DNA of 64,000 bases from an uncultured Pseudomonadales bacterium (GTDB taxonomy: Bacteria > Pseudomonadota > Gammaproteobacteria > Pseudomonadales > Azotimanducaceae): positions 2,666,001 through 2,730,000 of the forward strand of contig OY282460.1 of NCBI GenBank assembly GCA_958296295.1, written 5' to 3'. Made by a program: the position numbers and the translations under genes. This document shows, in pieces, positions 25,676 to 35,697 of the stretch (position 1 is the first letter of the stretch; every line of letters begins with the position of its first letter). The notes under the pieces were generated by a model, which had not been told where the DNA came from, searched no databases, and saw only the letters and a program-made list of their open reading frames with translations.

Positions 25676-26287
25676 TCAGCCCGGCGTTTGCCCGCCGCTC
25701 GTTTCGCGCACCAAGGGCAGTGCCGGGATGTCCTTGGCACGCAACTGCGTCAAGGCGCGGCGCATCTCCACACGATCGGCGAAGGGGCCCACCAGCACCC
25801 GATGCCAAGCGCCGCCGGCGGCGCGCGGCACCTCGCTGACGTTCGCCTCCATGCCTTCAAGCAGGAGTTCCGCACGCATGGCGTGGGCGTCGTTCTCGCG
25901 CAGGAACGAGGCCGCCTGAAGCAAATACACTTGGGTTGCGGGGTCCGCGGCGGGCGCCTCCAACACCGGCTGATAGGGATCGACGTGCGTGCGCACCACC
26001 TCCTTCGGCAACCGATCCATGAACTCGTATTTGAGCTTCGGTGCGGCCGCCGCCACGGATTCCGCGGCGACATGCTCATCGCCAGGCAGAAACGCGGCCA
26101 ATGGCGGCGCGTGCTCGACGGCGAAAACGGCAATGGCGCAACACACCACGCCGGCGACGAAGGACCCCGCCGAGAAGACGCGGGGCGTCTTGCTTTTGGC
26201 CTTGCGCGCACCGTGCGCAACACGCGCACCGCGCAGGAAACGAGCACCGGCCGGCCGTTTGGCCTTGGGTGCGAAGTCCTTCTGCAT
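25676..26287 (-). CDS. ftsN: SPOR-domain cell-division protein (FtsN-like)
   Basis: A 203-residue bitopic protein. The short cytoplasmic start [17 protein letters not shown] is like FtsN, followed by one transmembrane helix ([16 protein letters not shown]), a proline/alanine linker and a C-terminal SPOR domain ([39 protein letters not shown]). SPOR domains bind denuded glycan at the septum. The neighbourhood priA - SPOR protein - hslV - hslU matches the ftsN position of E. coli, so the FtsN assignment rests on context plus architecture. ATG 26287 chosen; 26296 is an alternative. Confidence 0.78.
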   Translation of the reverse strand: MQKDFAPKAKRPAGARFLRGARVAHGARKAKSKTPRVFSAGSFVAGVVCCAIAVFAVEHAPPLAAFLPGDEHVAAESVAAAAPKLKYEFMDRLPKEVVRTHVDPYQPVLEAPAADPATQVYLLQAASFLRENDAHAMRAELLLEGMEANVSEVPRAAGGAWHRVLVGPFADRVEMRRALTQLRAKDIPALPLVRETSGGQTPG

Positions 26288-26426
26288 AAAGCCCATCCTT
26301 GGCAACCGAGCAAGCGCACCATACTCGAACCCGCGCCGGCCGTCAAAAGCGGCGCAAGCACAAGCAATCCAAGGCGATCCTCGGCGTGCGAATGGCGCCC
26401 AAGTTGAAGGAGCGATCGTCCGGCCG

Positions 26427-28571
26427 CTACAGCGCGTCAATGGGATCCACGTCTATGGCCCAAGACACCGCGGGCACTTGCGGATCGGTATCGGCCAATC
26501 GCGCCAGCGCCCGATGCAACCGCGGTCTTCGCCCCAGCGCCAGCAGTTGCCAGCGATGCAGGTCCGCGCGCCGCGCAACGGGCGCCGGCGCCGGGCCCAG
26601 CGTTTCCACTGCTTCGTCTTGCGCCAGAATGTCGGCGGCCTGCGCCAGCATCGCCTGCGCCGCCGGCGCGGACTTGCTGCGCGCCCGCACCAGCGCCAAC
26701 GCCGCGAACGGCGGCATGCCGGCGGCGGCCCGGGCGGCGCGTTCGGTGGCGATGAAACCGTGGTAGCCAAAGCGAATCAGCGCCCGCAGGTTCGCGTTGT
26801 CCGGGTCGAATGACTGGATCAGCACCTCGCCGGGGCGCTGCGCCCGGCCGGCGCGTCCCGCCACTTGCACGATCAGCTGCGCGGCGCGCTCCGGGGCGCG
26901 AAAGTCCGCCGCCAGAAAGCCGCTGTCCGCGTCCATCACCGCCACCAGCGTCACGCCGGGCAAGTGGTGTCCCTTGGCGAGCATCTGCGTGCCGACGAGA
27001 ATGGCCGGCGCGCCGGCGTGGACGGCGTCCAATTCCGCCGCCAACCTTCGCACGCTGCGCGTCGTGTCGCTGTCCACCCGGTAGATCGGCGTGTCCGGAT
27101 GCCGTTCACGAAGCGCCTCTTCAACGCGCTGGGTGCCGCTGCCGACCAGCGCGAGTTCGCCGTCAACGCAGGACGGACACCGCTGCGGCGGGGCGCGCCA
27201 GGCCCCGCAGTGGTGGCAGCGCAACTGCCGCGGGCTGGTGTGGAACGTCAGGTGCACGTCGCACCGGGCGCAGCGCGCGCGCCAGGCGCAGCGCGAACAG
27301 AGCAGCACCGGCGCGTAGCCGCGACGATTGATGAACACCAGCACTTGGTTGCCGGCCGCCAAGTGTTTGGCGATGGCGTCTTGCAAAGCCGGGGACAAGC
27401 CGCGGTCAAGGCGCGCGGCGCGAATGTCCACGACATGGAACGCCGGCAACGTCGCGCCGCCGACGCGAGCGGTGAGCCGCAGCCGCCGATAGCGCTTGGC
27501 GCGGGCGTTCTCCAAAGACGCCAAAGACGGCGTGGCGCTGCCGAGCACCACCGGAATGGACAGCATCTGGCCACGTTTCACGGCCACGTCGCGGGCCGAA
27601 TAGGGCAGACCCTCGGTCTGCTTGAACGAGCCGTCGTGCTCCTCGTCCACCACGATGACGCCCAGCGCGGCGAAAGGCGCCAGCGCCGCCGAGCGCGTGC
27701 CGATCAACACGCGGTGCGTGCCATCGCGGCACTTCAGCCAAGCGTCGAAGCGCTGGGCGTCGGTGGCGGCCGAGTGCAACGTGGCCACAGCGCCGAATCG
27801 CTCCGAAAAACGCGCCACCGTCTGCGGCGTGAGGGCGATTTCCGGCACCAGCACCAAGGCTTGACGCCCGGCCCGCAGCACCTCGGCGATGACGCGCAGG
27901 TACACCTCGGTCTTGCCGCTGCCGGTGACGCCATCCAGCAAATGCACCGCCCGCCCGTTCAGCGTGGCCGCGATGGCCGCCACCGCCGCGGCCTGCTCGG
28001 CGCTGGGCTCGTGCGGCGACGCGTTGACCACCGCCGGCTCGGCCGCGACCGCTACGCGGCGGACCAGGCGTTTCGCCTCCAACGCCACCAAAGCGCGGCG
28101 CGCGAGGCCGACAGCGCGCAGTTCGGAATCGAGCGCCCCGCCCAAGGCGCGCAGCCGCTCGTGTACTTCTCGTTGCCGTGGCGCGCGCGCCAAGTCCGCG
28201 GGCGCCGCGTCGCAAGGCCGCCACATCGTGGCTTGGACTTGACGAGCCGGGGCGCCGCGACGCGCCTTCGCGGGCAGCATCGTGGACACCACTTCGCCGA
28301 TGGGATGGTGGTAGTAGGCCGCCAGCCAGCCCGCCAACTCCACCAAATCCGGCGGCAAGAACGGTTCGGTGTCCAGAACGTTCAGAACTGCCTTGAGCGA
28401 ATGCCGGGAGCCGCTCTTGTGGCCGGCGACAACGCCCACCGTCCGAGCGCTCGCGAACGGCACTCGCACCCGCGCGCCCACCGGCGGCGCCGGACGCGGC
28501 GCCGCGTAGTCGAACAACCGGCGCAACGGCCGCGGCACCGCGACTTGCACAACAGCGGACTCTTCGGACAT
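26427..28571 (-). CDS. priA: Primosomal helicase PriA
   Basis: A 714-residue 3'-5' helicase that restarts stalled replication forks. The N-terminal 3'-DNA-binding domain ([16 protein letters not shown]) is followed by the helicase core. Walker A is [12 protein letters not shown], the DEAH-type box is VVDEEHD, and LGSATPSL is motif III. The zinc-binding cysteines lie in [20 protein letters not shown] and CPSC. Motif V/VI is [20 protein letters not shown] and [11 protein letters not shown] 28571 gives [13 protein letters not shown] at the conserved start; the frame runs on upstream without homology. Confidence 0.95.
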   Translation of the reverse strand: MSEESAVVQVAVPRPLRRLFDYAAPRPAPPVGARVRVPFASARTVGVVAGHKSGSRHSLKAVLNVLDTEPFLPPDLVELAGWLAAYYHHPIGEVVSTMLPAKARRGAPARQVQATMWRPCDAAPADLARAPRQREVHERLRALGGALDSELRAVGLARRALVALEAKRLVRRVAVAAEPAVVNASPHEPSAEQAAAVAAIAATLNGRAVHLLDGVTGSGKTEVYLRVIAEVLRAGRQALVLVPEIALTPQTVARFSERFGAVATLHSAATDAQRFDAWLKCRDGTHRVLIGTRSAALAPFAALGVIVVDEEHDGSFKQTEGLPYSARDVAVKRGQMLSIPVVLGSATPSLASLENARAKRYRRLRLTARVGGATLPAFHVVDIRAARLDRGLSPALQDAIAKHLAAGNQVLVFINRRGYAPVLLCSRCAWRARCARCDVHLTFHTSPRQLRCHHCGAWRAPPQRCPSCVDGELALVGSGTQRVEEALRERHPDTPIYRVDSDTTRSVRRLAAELDAVHAGAPAILVGTQMLAKGHHLPGVTLVAVMDADSGFLAADFRAPERAAQLIVQVAGRAGRAQRPGEVLIQSFDPDNANLRALIRFGYHGFIATERAARAAAGMPPFAALALVRARSKSAPAAQAMLAQAADILAQDEAVETLGPAPAPVARRADLHRWQLLALGRRPRLHRALARLADTDPQVPAVSWAIDVDPIDAL

Positions 28572-28880
28572 TTCGGCGGCGGCGTCCCGGCGTTCAACTC
28601 TTTGGAATCGCCGCGGCGCTTCACGTCGCCTTGCGACGATGCCGGCGCAACAGGCGCGGTGAAGGCAAGGCCAAAGCGGCAACGCGACGAGGCGGCCCGC
28701 GACTCCTGCAAGCCGGCGAGTCTGACAGAACCAACCCGTCGACGCACTCCCGCCAGATCGTGTCTCGCGTGCCAGATCGCGCGTCGCCGGCCAACCAAGC
28801 GAGCGTGCGCGAGCGAGTATTCGCGGCGCGGGTTCTGTAAGATGCGACCTGACGGAACAAACGCCGGTAGGCAAAGGGCC
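28572..28880. other. Divergent intergenic region between priA and sufB
   Basis: About 310 bases holding both promoters. I see no ORF with protein-like composition and no clear IscR/SufR operator. A weak TGTAAGAT element at 28836-28843 could be a -10 for the suf operon. sufB could alternatively start at an in-frame ATG at 28842. Confidence 0.35.
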
Positions 28881-30380
28881 ATGCCATCCTCCAACCCCGC
28901 AATCGACGCGCTTGTGAATCGCGAGTACGCGGCGGGCTTCGTCACGGACATCGACGCCGAGACGTTGCCGCCGGGGCTCGACGAAAGCGTCGTGCGGGCC
29001 ATTTCGGCCAAGAACCAAGAGCCGGAATGGCTCACCGCGTGGCGCTTGGACGCGCTCGACCGCTGGCGCGCGATGCAGCCGCCGCGGTGGGCCCATGTCG
29101 CCTTCCCGGACATCGACTTTCAGGCCATCTCGTACTACTCGGCCCCGAAGGGCGAACGGCCGAAATCCTTGGACGACGTGGATCCGGCGCTGCTGCGCAC
29201 CTACGAGAAGCTCGGCGTGCCGCTTCACGAGCGGGCGCGATTGGCCGGCGTGGAAGCACCGCAAGCCGACACCGAAGGCCTGGCGTCACGCGGGCCGGCC
29301 GCGCCGGTGGCGGTGGACGCCGTGTTCGACAGCGTTTCCATCGCCACCACGTTCAAGGACGAACTGGCCAAAGCCGGCGTGGTGTTCTGCTCCATCTCCG
29401 AGGCGGTGCGCGAACATCCGGATCTCGTGCGCAAGTATCTCGGCAGCGTGGTGCCGAAGCCGGACAATTTCTACGCGGCGTTGAACTCCGCCGTGTTCAG
29501 CGACGGATCCTTCGTCTATGTGCCCAAACACACCCGTTGTCCAATGGAGGTGGCCACGCAGTTCCGCATCAACGCCGAAAACACCGGCCAGTTCGAGCGC
29601 ACGCTCATCATCGCGGACGAGGGCGCGTATGTGAGCTATCTCGAAGGCTGCACCGCTCCCATGCGCGACGAAAACCAGCTGCACGCCGCGGTGGTGGAGC
29701 TGGTCGCCTTGGAAGACGCCGAAATCAAATACTCCACGGTGCAGAACTGGTACCCCGGGGACGAGCACGGCCGCGGCGGCATCTACAACTTCGTCACCAA
29801 GCGCGGCGCGTGTCTCGGCGCGCGCTCGAAGATCAGCTGGACGCAGGTGGAAACCGGCTCCGCCATCACGTGGAAGTACCCCAGCGTGGTGTTGCGCGGC
29901 GCGGATTCGGTGGGCGAGTTCCACTCGGTGGCGCTCACCCACAACCGCCAGCAGGCGGACACCGGCACCAAGATGATCCACATCGGCCCGCGCACCAAGA
30001 GCACCATCGTTTCCAAAGGCATCAGCGCCGGGCACAGCCAAAACAGCTACCGCGGCCTCGTGCGGATAAACCGCGGCGCGGCCGGCGCCCGCAACCACAC
30101 GCAGTGCGACTCGCTGTTGATCGGCGACCACTGCGGCGCCCACACCTTCCCGTACATCGAATCCAACCGACCGGGCGCGGTGATCGAGCACGAGGCCACC
30201 ACCTCCAAGGTGAGCGACGAGCAGCTCTTCTTGTGCCAGCAACGCGGGCTTGACGCCGAGAAGGCCGTGGCGATGATCGTGAACGGGTTTTGCAAGGACG
30301 TGTTCCGCACCCTGCCGATGGAGTTCGCCGTCGAAGCCGCCCAGCTGCTCGAGGTGAGCTTGGAGGGCGCCGTGGGGTGA
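28881..30380 (+). CDS. sufB: Fe-S cluster scaffold subunit SufB
   Basis: A 499-residue core scaffold of the SUF system, forming SufBC2D. The N-terminal region [20 protein letters not shown] and [13 protein letters not shown], then [40 protein letters not shown], and the C-terminal [20 protein letters not shown] and [22 protein letters not shown] are classical SufB. Conserved cysteines used for cluster assembly are in place. ATG 28881 chosen from the start of homology. First gene of a seven-gene operon; its stop overlaps sufC as GTGA. Confidence 0.95.
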   Translation: MPSSNPAIDALVNREYAAGFVTDIDAETLPPGLDESVVRAISAKNQEPEWLTAWRLDALDRWRAMQPPRWAHVAFPDIDFQAISYYSAPKGERPKSLDDVDPALLRTYEKLGVPLHERARLAGVEAPQADTEGLASRGPAAPVAVDAVFDSVSIATTFKDELAKAGVVFCSISEAVREHPDLVRKYLGSVVPKPDNFYAALNSAVFSDGSFVYVPKHTRCPMEVATQFRINAENTGQFERTLIIADEGAYVSYLEGCTAPMRDENQLHAAVVELVALEDAEIKYSTVQNWYPGDEHGRGGIYNFVTKRGACLGARSKISWTQVETGSAITWKYPSVVLRGADSVGEFHSVALTHNRQQADTGTKMIHIGPRTKSTIVSKGISAGHSQNSYRGLVRINRGAAGARNHTQCDSLLIGDHCGAHTFPYIESNRPGAVIEHEATTSKVSDEQLFLCQQRGLDAEKAVAMIVNGFCKDVFRTLPMEFAVEAAQLLEVSLEGAVG

Positions 30381-31123
30381 CCCTGCTGGCGGTTGAGAAT
30401 CTTCATGTGGAGGTGGACGGCAAGCCGATTCTCAACGGCTTGAGCCTTGCCGTCCCGGCTGGCCAGGTGCATGCCGTGATGGGGCCGAACGGTTCCGGCA
30501 AGAGCACCTTCGCCAATGTGCTGGCCGGCCGGCCGGACTACACCGTGACCGCCGGCAGCGTCGCGATGGACGGCGAGCAGCTGCTCGATCTGGCGCCGGA
30601 GGAGCGTGCGAGGAAGGGCCTTTTCCTGGCCTTCCAGTACCCGGTGGAGATCCCCGGCGTCTCCAACATGGAGTTCCTGAAGGCCGCCACGGACGCCCAA
30701 GCGAAGGCCGCCGGCCAGCAGGCGCCGTCCGCGGTGGAGTTCATCGGCCGCGCCCGGCAAGCCGCGGCGGATCTGCGGCTGAGCGCGGACTTCCTGAAAC
30801 GCGGCGTGAACGAGGGCTTCTCCGGCGGCGAGAAGAAGCGCAACGAGATATTGCAATTGCTGCTGTTGCGGCCGCGCCTGGCCATCCTCGACGAGACGGA
30901 CTCCGGCCTCGACATCGACGCGCTGAAAGTGGTGGCGGCCGGCATCAACGCGTTCCGCGCCGCGCACAACGCGGTGGTGCTCGTGACGCACTACCAGCGT
31001 CTGCTCGACCACGTGGTGCCCGATCGCATCCACGTGCTGGCCGGCGGCGGCATCGTCCGCTCCGGCGACAAGTCGCTGGCCCACGCCTTGGAGGCGAAAG
31101 GCTATGGCTGGCTCGACAGCTGA
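30377..31123 (+). CDS. sufC: Fe-S assembly ATPase SufC
   Basis: A 248-residue ABC-type ATPase of the SufBCD complex, cytosolic rather than membrane-linked. Walker [17 protein letters not shown], the Q-loop in [19 protein letters not shown], signature [16 protein letters not shown] and Walker [20 protein letters not shown] are complete. GTG 30377 overlaps the sufB stop (GTGA). The 3' end overlaps the sufD start by 20 bases. Confidence 0.96.
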   Translation: MTLLAVENLHVEVDGKPILNGLSLAVPAGQVHAVMGPNGSGKSTFANVLAGRPDYTVTAGSVAMDGEQLLDLAPEERARKGLFLAFQYPVEIPGVSNMEFLKAATDAQAKAAGQQAPSAVEFIGRARQAAADLRLSADFLKRGVNEGFSGGEKKRNEILQLLLLRPRLAILDETDSGLDIDALKVVAAGINAFRAAHNAVVLVTHYQRLLDHVVPDRIHVLAGGGIVRSGDKSLAHALEAKGYGWLDS

Positions 31124-32240
31124 GGCCACCGCCCTCGCCCGTCGCCTGTCGGAACGCGGAGAAGACGCGGCGCGCTACGCGCCCTGGTTCGACCGCGGCC
31201 GCTGCCGCGAAGCGCTGGCCGGCAATGGACTGCCGCGTTTCCACGCCGAGGCGTGGCGCCACACCAATCCGCGGCCCTGGTACGCGGCGGCCTTGGGCGC
31301 CAACGGTGGCGGCGCGGATGTGCGCGTACAGGCGCCGCCGGGCGTGGATGTCGCAACCTTCGACGAGCCTCGCGCCGCCGACCTCTTCGCCCGGCACAGC
31401 GGCGACATCTTGGATCCGGCGGAGCATCCGCTGGCGGCGGTGAACGGCCTCTTGCTTGGGGCCGGCGTGGTCGTCCATGCGCCGGCGGGTCTCCAAGCCG
31501 CGACCCCGGTGCGCATCGACGGGCTTGGCGCGGCGTTCCAGCACGTGCTGGTGGTGGCGCAGCCCGGGGCCGCTTTGACCGTGCTGGAAACCCCGTCCGC
31601 CTTCGCCCACCGCGTGGTGGAGTGCGTCGTGGCGGCCGGCGCGCGGCTCACCCACCTGCGGCGTCAAGACGCCTCTGGCGGCTGCGAGTGCAGCTTGGTG
31701 GCGGCGACGGTGGCGGAAGGCGGCCGCTACGAACTCGCGCAGCTCTCCAAAGGCGCGGCGTTGCGCCGCAACGATCTGGTGGCACGCATCGACGGCCCCA
31801 ACGCCGGGGCGCATATCCGCGCCGCTTGGCGGCTCGACGACGGCCATTTGGACAACCAGGTCCGCATAAGCCACGCCGAGGGCGGCGGCACCAGCCGACA
31901 GACCTACCGGGGTGTGGCCGGCGGGCGCAGCCGCGCCGTGCTGAACGGCGCCATCCACATCGCGCCCGGCGCCGATGGCTCGGACGCCAGCTTGACGGCC
32001 AAGAACCTCCTCACCAGCGCCACCGCCCAGGTTTTCGCCAAACCCGCTCTGGAGATCAACGCCAGCGACGTGAAATGCGCCCACGGCGCGACGGTGGGCG
32101 CGTTGGACGAAGAGGCCGTTCTTTATTTGCGTTCACGCGGCATCGGCGAGAGCGACGCTCGCGATCTGCTGGTTCGCGCCTTCCTTGCCGAGGCCATCGT
32201 AGATGAAGAAGGCGCCCGCTCGCTCGGGTTGTCGGGGTGA
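31104..32240 (+). CDS. sufD: Fe-S cluster assembly protein SufD
   Basis: A 378-residue paralogue of SufB in the SufBC2D complex. The first half is variable: FHAEAWRHTNPRPW matches the usual 'E.WR.T' segment near residue 50. The C-terminal beta-helix part is conserved: SRQTYRGVAGGRSRAVLNGAI, TAKNLLTSATAQVFAKPALEI, DVKCAHGATVGALDEEAVLYLRSRGI, and the family ending LLVRAFLAEAI. The conserved His in KCAHGATVG is present. It overlaps sufC by 20 bases and sufS by four (GTGA). Confidence 0.93.
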   Translation: MAGSTAEATALARRLSERGEDAARYAPWFDRGRCREALAGNGLPRFHAEAWRHTNPRPWYAAALGANGGGADVRVQAPPGVDVATFDEPRAADLFARHSGDILDPAEHPLAAVNGLLLGAGVVVHAPAGLQAATPVRIDGLGAAFQHVLVVAQPGAALTVLETPSAFAHRVVECVVAAGARLTHLRRQDASGGCECSLVAATVAEGGRYELAQLSKGAALRRNDLVARIDGPNAGAHIRAAWRLDDGHLDNQVRISHAEGGGTSRQTYRGVAGGRSRAVLNGAIHIAPGADGSDASLTAKNLLTSATAQVFAKPALEINASDVKCAHGATVGALDEEAVLYLRSRGIGESDARDLLVRAFLAEAIVDEEGARSLGLSG

Positions 32241-33493
32241 AGACGAATCCCGCCACGTCGGTGGCGAAAACCGGCGCCGCGACCACGCGGTGGAATCCGT
32301 CCCCGTGGCGGCAGGACTTCCCGCTCATCGCCGAGCAGACCGGCTTGGCGTATCTCGACAACGCCGCCACAACGCAGAAGCCAACGGCGGTGCTGAACGC
32401 GGTGCGCGCCTACTACCGCGAACGAAACGCCAACGTGCATCGCGCCGCCCACCAGCTGTCGGACGCCGCCACGCGCGCCTTCGAGGCGGCGCGGGAGAAG
32501 GTGGCGGCGCGTTTCGGCGCAAGCTCCGCCAAGGAGGTGATCTGGACGCGGGGCACCACCGAGGCCATCAACCTCGTGGCCGCCGCCTACGCGCCGCTGG
32601 TGCTTGCCGAGGGCGACAACGTGCTCATCTCCCGCATGGAGCACCATTCGAACATCGTGCCGTGGCAGATCGCCTGTTCGCGGTTCGGCGCGAGGTTGCG
32701 CGCCGTCGCCGTGCTGCCGAATGGCGAGCTGGACTTGGACGACTTCGACGCCAAGCTGGACGAGCGCACCAAAATCGTCGCCTTGAGCCACGTCTCGAAC
32801 GCGCTCGGCACGGTGAATCCTGTCGCCGATCTGACCGCTCGCGCCAAGGCCGCCGGCGCCGCGGTGGTGGTGGACGGCGCCCAAGCCGCGGCGCACATCG
32901 AGATCGACTTGCGCGCGCTCGGCTGCGACTTCTACGCCTTCTCCGGGCACAAGATGTACGCGCCCACCGGAATCGGCGCGTTGATCGGGCGCCAAGAACT
33001 GCTCGAGGCGATGCCGCCGTGGCAGACCGGCGGCGAGATGATCGAGCATGTGCGCATAGAGGCCACCACCTACGCGCCGCCGCCGTTCAAGTTCGAGGCC
33101 GGCACGCCGAACATCGCCGGGGCCATCGGATTGGCGGCGGCGGTGGATTACCTGAACGATTTGGACTTCGCCCGCGTCGCCAGCCACGAGGCGGACCTGT
33201 TGGCCTATGCCACCGCGTCTCTCAATCAAATCAACGGTCTGCGCATTGTGGGCACCGCGGGGAACAAAAGCCCGGTGCTCTCTTTCTTGGCGCAAGGCGC
33301 CCATCCCCACGACATCGGGGCCCTGCTCGATCAGCAAGGCGTGGCGGTGCGCGCCGGCCACCACTGCGCCATGCCGCTCATGGAAACGCTGGGTTTGCCC
33401 GGAACCGTGCGCGCGTCCTTCGGGTTGTATAATTCGCGGGCGGATGTGGACGCGCTGGTGACAGCCGTTCACAAGGCGCTTTCGCTGTTGTAG
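32237..33493 (+). CDS. sufS: Cysteine desulfurase SufS
   Basis: A 418-residue PLP enzyme that extracts sulfur from cysteine and hands it to SufE. YLDNAATTQKP near the N-terminus, NVHRAAHQLS, the cofactor His in MEHHSNIVPWQ, DGAQAAAHIEID and the PLP lysine in FSGHKMYAPTGIG are intact. The catalytic Cys377 lies in RAGHHCAMPLM, the short-loop form of group II desulfurases, which depend on SufE-type partners; sufE is in this operon. GTG 32237 overlaps the sufD stop. Confidence 0.95.
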   Translation: MKTNPATSVAKTGAATTRWNPSPWRQDFPLIAEQTGLAYLDNAATTQKPTAVLNAVRAYYRERNANVHRAAHQLSDAATRAFEAAREKVAARFGASSAKEVIWTRGTTEAINLVAAAYAPLVLAEGDNVLISRMEHHSNIVPWQIACSRFGARLRAVAVLPNGELDLDDFDAKLDERTKIVALSHVSNALGTVNPVADLTARAKAAGAAVVVDGAQAAAHIEIDLRALGCDFYAFSGHKMYAPTGIGALIGRQELLEAMPPWQTGGEMIEHVRIEATTYAPPPFKFEAGTPNIAGAIGLAAAVDYLNDLDFARVASHEADLLAYATASLNQINGLRIVGTAGNKSPVLSFLAQGAHPHDIGALLDQQGVAVRAGHHCAMPLMETLGLPGTVRASFGLYNSRADVDALVTAVHKALSLL

Positions 33494-33516
33494 CAGACGC
33501 CGCGAGGCTCAAGCTA

Positions 33517-33894
33517 ATGGACGCACGCATTTACGATCCCGCCGCGGACCTGCCGGACACTCTCTCCATGACGCCGGCGGCGCGGGCGCATGTGCGCCGG
33601 CAGCTGGTGCGGGAAGGCGCCGAGGCGCTGCTGCTCGACATCACCCAAAGCGGCTGCAACGGCTACATGTACGACCTGAAGTTCGTCCAACAGCAACCGG
33701 GCGGCGCCCGCGCCTTCACCTTCGGCGAGCTGCGCGTGTTCGTGGCGGACGCGCATTGGGGACTGGTGCGCGGCACCGAGATCGACTACGTCACCAGCGG
33801 CCTCAACTCCGCGCTCACCTTCAAGAATCCGAACGCCAGCGGCGAGTGCGGCTGCGGCGAGAGCTTCTCCGTGGACGCGGGCGCCCCGCCGTGA
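33517..33894 (+). CDS. sufA: A-type Fe-S carrier (SufA/IscA/HesB family)
   Basis: A 125-residue carrier that receives clusters and delivers them to apo-proteins. Of the three conserved cysteines the first is in ITQSGCNGYMYDLKFV and the last pair is the CGCGESF motif near the C-terminus. The core SGLNSALTFKNPNASGECGCGE is typical, though GCNGYMY departs from the more common GCSGF/GCSGY. Its stop overlaps sufT as GTGA. Being inside the suf operon supports SufA rather than ErpA. Confidence 0.88.
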   Translation: MDARIYDPAADLPDTLSMTPAARAHVRRQLVREGAEALLLDITQSGCNGYMYDLKFVQQQPGGARAFTFGELRVFVADAHWGLVRGTEIDYVTSGLNSALTFKNPNASGECGCGESFSVDAGAPP

Positions 33895-34415
33895 AACGCC
33901 AAGTGATCCCGCTCCGGCGCGAAACGCCGGCGCGGCTGGTGCCGACCGGCACGCATTGCACACTGCCGGCCGGCGCGTTCGTGACCCTCACGCAGTCCCT
34001 GGGCGGCGCCTACACGGTGATCCACAACGGCAACATGGCGCGCATCGACGGGGAGGACGCGGACGCGCTGGGCTTCGCGCCGGAGGTGTTGAACCTGCCG
34101 CCGCCGGCCGACGGCAGAGTTTCGCAAGAGCAGGTTTGGCAGGTTCTCGCCACGGTCGCCGACCCGGAAATCCCGGTGAACATCGTCGCGCTCGGCTTGG
34201 TCTACGGCTGCGAGCTGAAGGGCCGCGACGTGCATATCCGCATGACGCTGACCGCCCCCGGCTGCGGCATGGGCCCGGTGCTGGTGCAGGATGTCGAACG
34301 CCGTGTGGGAAAAGTGCCGCACGTGGGCGATGTGCATGTGGACCTGGTGTTCGACCCGCCCTGGGAACGGGGCATGATGTCGGAGGAGGCGCAGCTGGAG
34401 CTGGGCCTGTATTGA
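33891..34415 (+). CDS. sufT: SufT-type Fe-S maturation protein (DUF59/MIP18)
   Basis: A 174-residue protein with a C-terminal MIP18 (DUF59) domain. QVWQVLATVADPEIPVNIVALGLVYG opens the domain and MTLTAPGCGMGPVLVQDVERRV follows, with a conserved Cys. The N-terminal 70 residues (LVPTGTHCTLPAGAFVTLTQSLGGAYTVI) are the SufT-specific extension. SufT helps Fe-S protein maturation under high demand in several bacteria. GTG 33891 overlaps the sufA stop. Confidence 0.9.
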   Translation: MKRQVIPLRRETPARLVPTGTHCTLPAGAFVTLTQSLGGAYTVIHNGNMARIDGEDADALGFAPEVLNLPPPADGRVSQEQVWQVLATVADPEIPVNIVALGLVYGCELKGRDVHIRMTLTAPGCGMGPVLVQDVERRVGKVPHVGDVHVDLVFDPPWERGMMSEEAQLELGLY

Positions 34416-34419
34416 TCCC

Positions 34420-34839
34420 GTGCCGGCGCAAACCGCGTCACTCGACGACATCCGCGCGAGCTTCGCGTTCTTCGACAACTGGGAGGATCGGTACCGGTTC
34501 CTCATCGATCTCGGCCGGGCGATACCACCGCTGCCCGACGAGCAGCGCACCGAGCGCAACCTGGTACGCGGCTGCCAGAGCCAAGTGTGGCTGGTGGCCC
34601 GCCACGACGAGAAAGAACGCCTGCACTTGGCCATCGACAGCGATGCCCACATCGTTCGCGGCCTCATCGCCGTGGTGCTGGCCGCCTACCACGGCAAGTC
34701 CCCGGCGGAGACGGTCCGGTTCGATGTCGAGGCGCTGTTCGAGGAACTGGCGCTGCTTAGCCACCTGACACCCACTCGGGGCAACGGGTTGCGGGCGATA
34801 GTGTCGCGCATCCGATCCGTCGCCGCGGCCCAGGACTGA
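34420..34839 (+). CDS. sufE: Sulfur acceptor SufE
   Basis: A 139-residue sulfur-transfer partner of SufS. The active cysteine is in LVRGCQSQVWL and the conserved IDSDAHIVRGLIAVVLAAYHGKSP follows. The N-terminal helix (FAFFDNWEDRYRFLIDLGR) and the C-terminal HLTPTRGNGLRAIVSRIR match SufE. GTG 34420 sits 4 bases after sufT and closes the operon. Confidence 0.93.
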   Translation: MPAQTASLDDIRASFAFFDNWEDRYRFLIDLGRAIPPLPDEQRTERNLVRGCQSQVWLVARHDEKERLHLAIDSDAHIVRGLIAVVLAAYHGKSPAETVRFDVEALFEELALLSHLTPTRGNGLRAIVSRIRSVAAAQD

Positions 34840-34946
34840 ACCGGCTTCCTTCGCGCCGCATCCGCCCCGCTCCCCTCGCCCGGCGGCGAACAAGCGCAAA
34901 CAAGCGAATAAAGTGCGCGTAGGGGGTGCCATTCGCCGGCGCAAGT

Positions 34947-34955
34947 TGCTACACT
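34947..34955 (+). promoter_or_regulatory. Extended -10 promoter for the 63-aa gene
   Basis: TGCTACACT at 34947-34955 is an extended -10 element (TG-n-TACACT). A start near 34962 would give a leader of about 155 bases before the gene at 35117, containing a short hairpin (GGCGC...GCGCC near 35010-35030). No clear -35 is visible, as is common for extended -10 promoters. Confidence 0.4.
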
Positions 34956-35116
34956 CGGCCCCGCATTAGGGTACCACCGTAGGGTAGTAGTGGGGAAAGG
35001 ACTCACTGCGCGGCGCACCGACGCGCCATCCAAGGCACCCAATACTCCCAACTTTGTTGCCGCCGGCGGCCGTTGCGCTCGTCGGTGTCGTTCACCATTG
35101 ATTGAGGAGAAGCACG

Positions 35117-35308
35117 TTGAGCCGTCCCCAAAGGAAATTGCCACAGAACAACATTGAAATGCGCAAGACCATCGAGCAGGATGTGGAAGCCTTCCTGGCC
35201 GCTGGCAAGAAAATCCAAGTCATACCCATGGGCGTCAGCGGCCAAGACAAGATGGGGCGAAGCAAGAACATCGTCATCTCCCGGAAACGCCGCGCCGCCT
35301 TGGCCTAG
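35117..35308 (+). CDS. 63-aa basic protein, SutA-like motif
   Basis: A small protein starting at TTG 35117, set by the Shine-Dalgarno GAGGAG seven bases upstream. The central segment MRKTIEQDVEAFLAAGKKI followed by QVIPMGVSGQD resembles the 'eeFLarGGkIq.ip' stretch of the RNA-polymerase-binding regulator SutA and related gammaproteobacterial small proteins. The tail is very basic (GRSKNIVISRKRRAALA), consistent with nucleic-acid contact. The acidic N-terminal half of SutA is missing, so homology is tentative. The well-placed ribosome-binding site, the extended -10 promoter and composition unlike its surroundings support a real gene. Confidence 0.65.
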   Translation: MSRPQRKLPQNNIEMRKTIEQDVEAFLAAGKKIQVIPMGVSGQDKMGRSKNIVISRKRRAALA

Positions 35309-35697
35309 CGTGTCCAACGGTCGCTGAGGTCGCGTTCGAGCCACGCGCCGCGCCGTCGCCACGGCGCAGAACTCTTAGCCGTCCACCGAAGCCGCGCCTT
35401 CGCCGCCGTTTGCGCGTCGGCGCAGCACCAGTCCGCTTGCCGCAAGCCGGGAAGCCGCAACAGTCGGCCCTGTCGCCGCGGGTTCCGCGCCGATTGGCGA
35501 ACCGGTCGGTGCCGTTCCACCCCCCGCATAGGCGCGCCAATCACGGCGCGGGCGGTTCGCATGTCGCTCGCCCAACCGTTTGCCTAGCGCCGCTCTCGCC
35601 GGTAGCGCTTTCTCATCCGCAGCCCCTTCGCTCGGTTCCTTACCGCCCGGTTCCTTCGGCGTCGCGATACGCGCGCGATGGGCAGGTAGGAATCACC
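35309..35697. other. Gene-free stretch
   Basis: About 390 bases between the 63-aa gene and the phosphoesterase. Open frames on both strands are short and dominated by Arg, Gly and Ala without recognisable motifs. I see no tRNA and no U-tract terminator. It may contain the phosphoesterase promoter. Confidence 0.4.
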
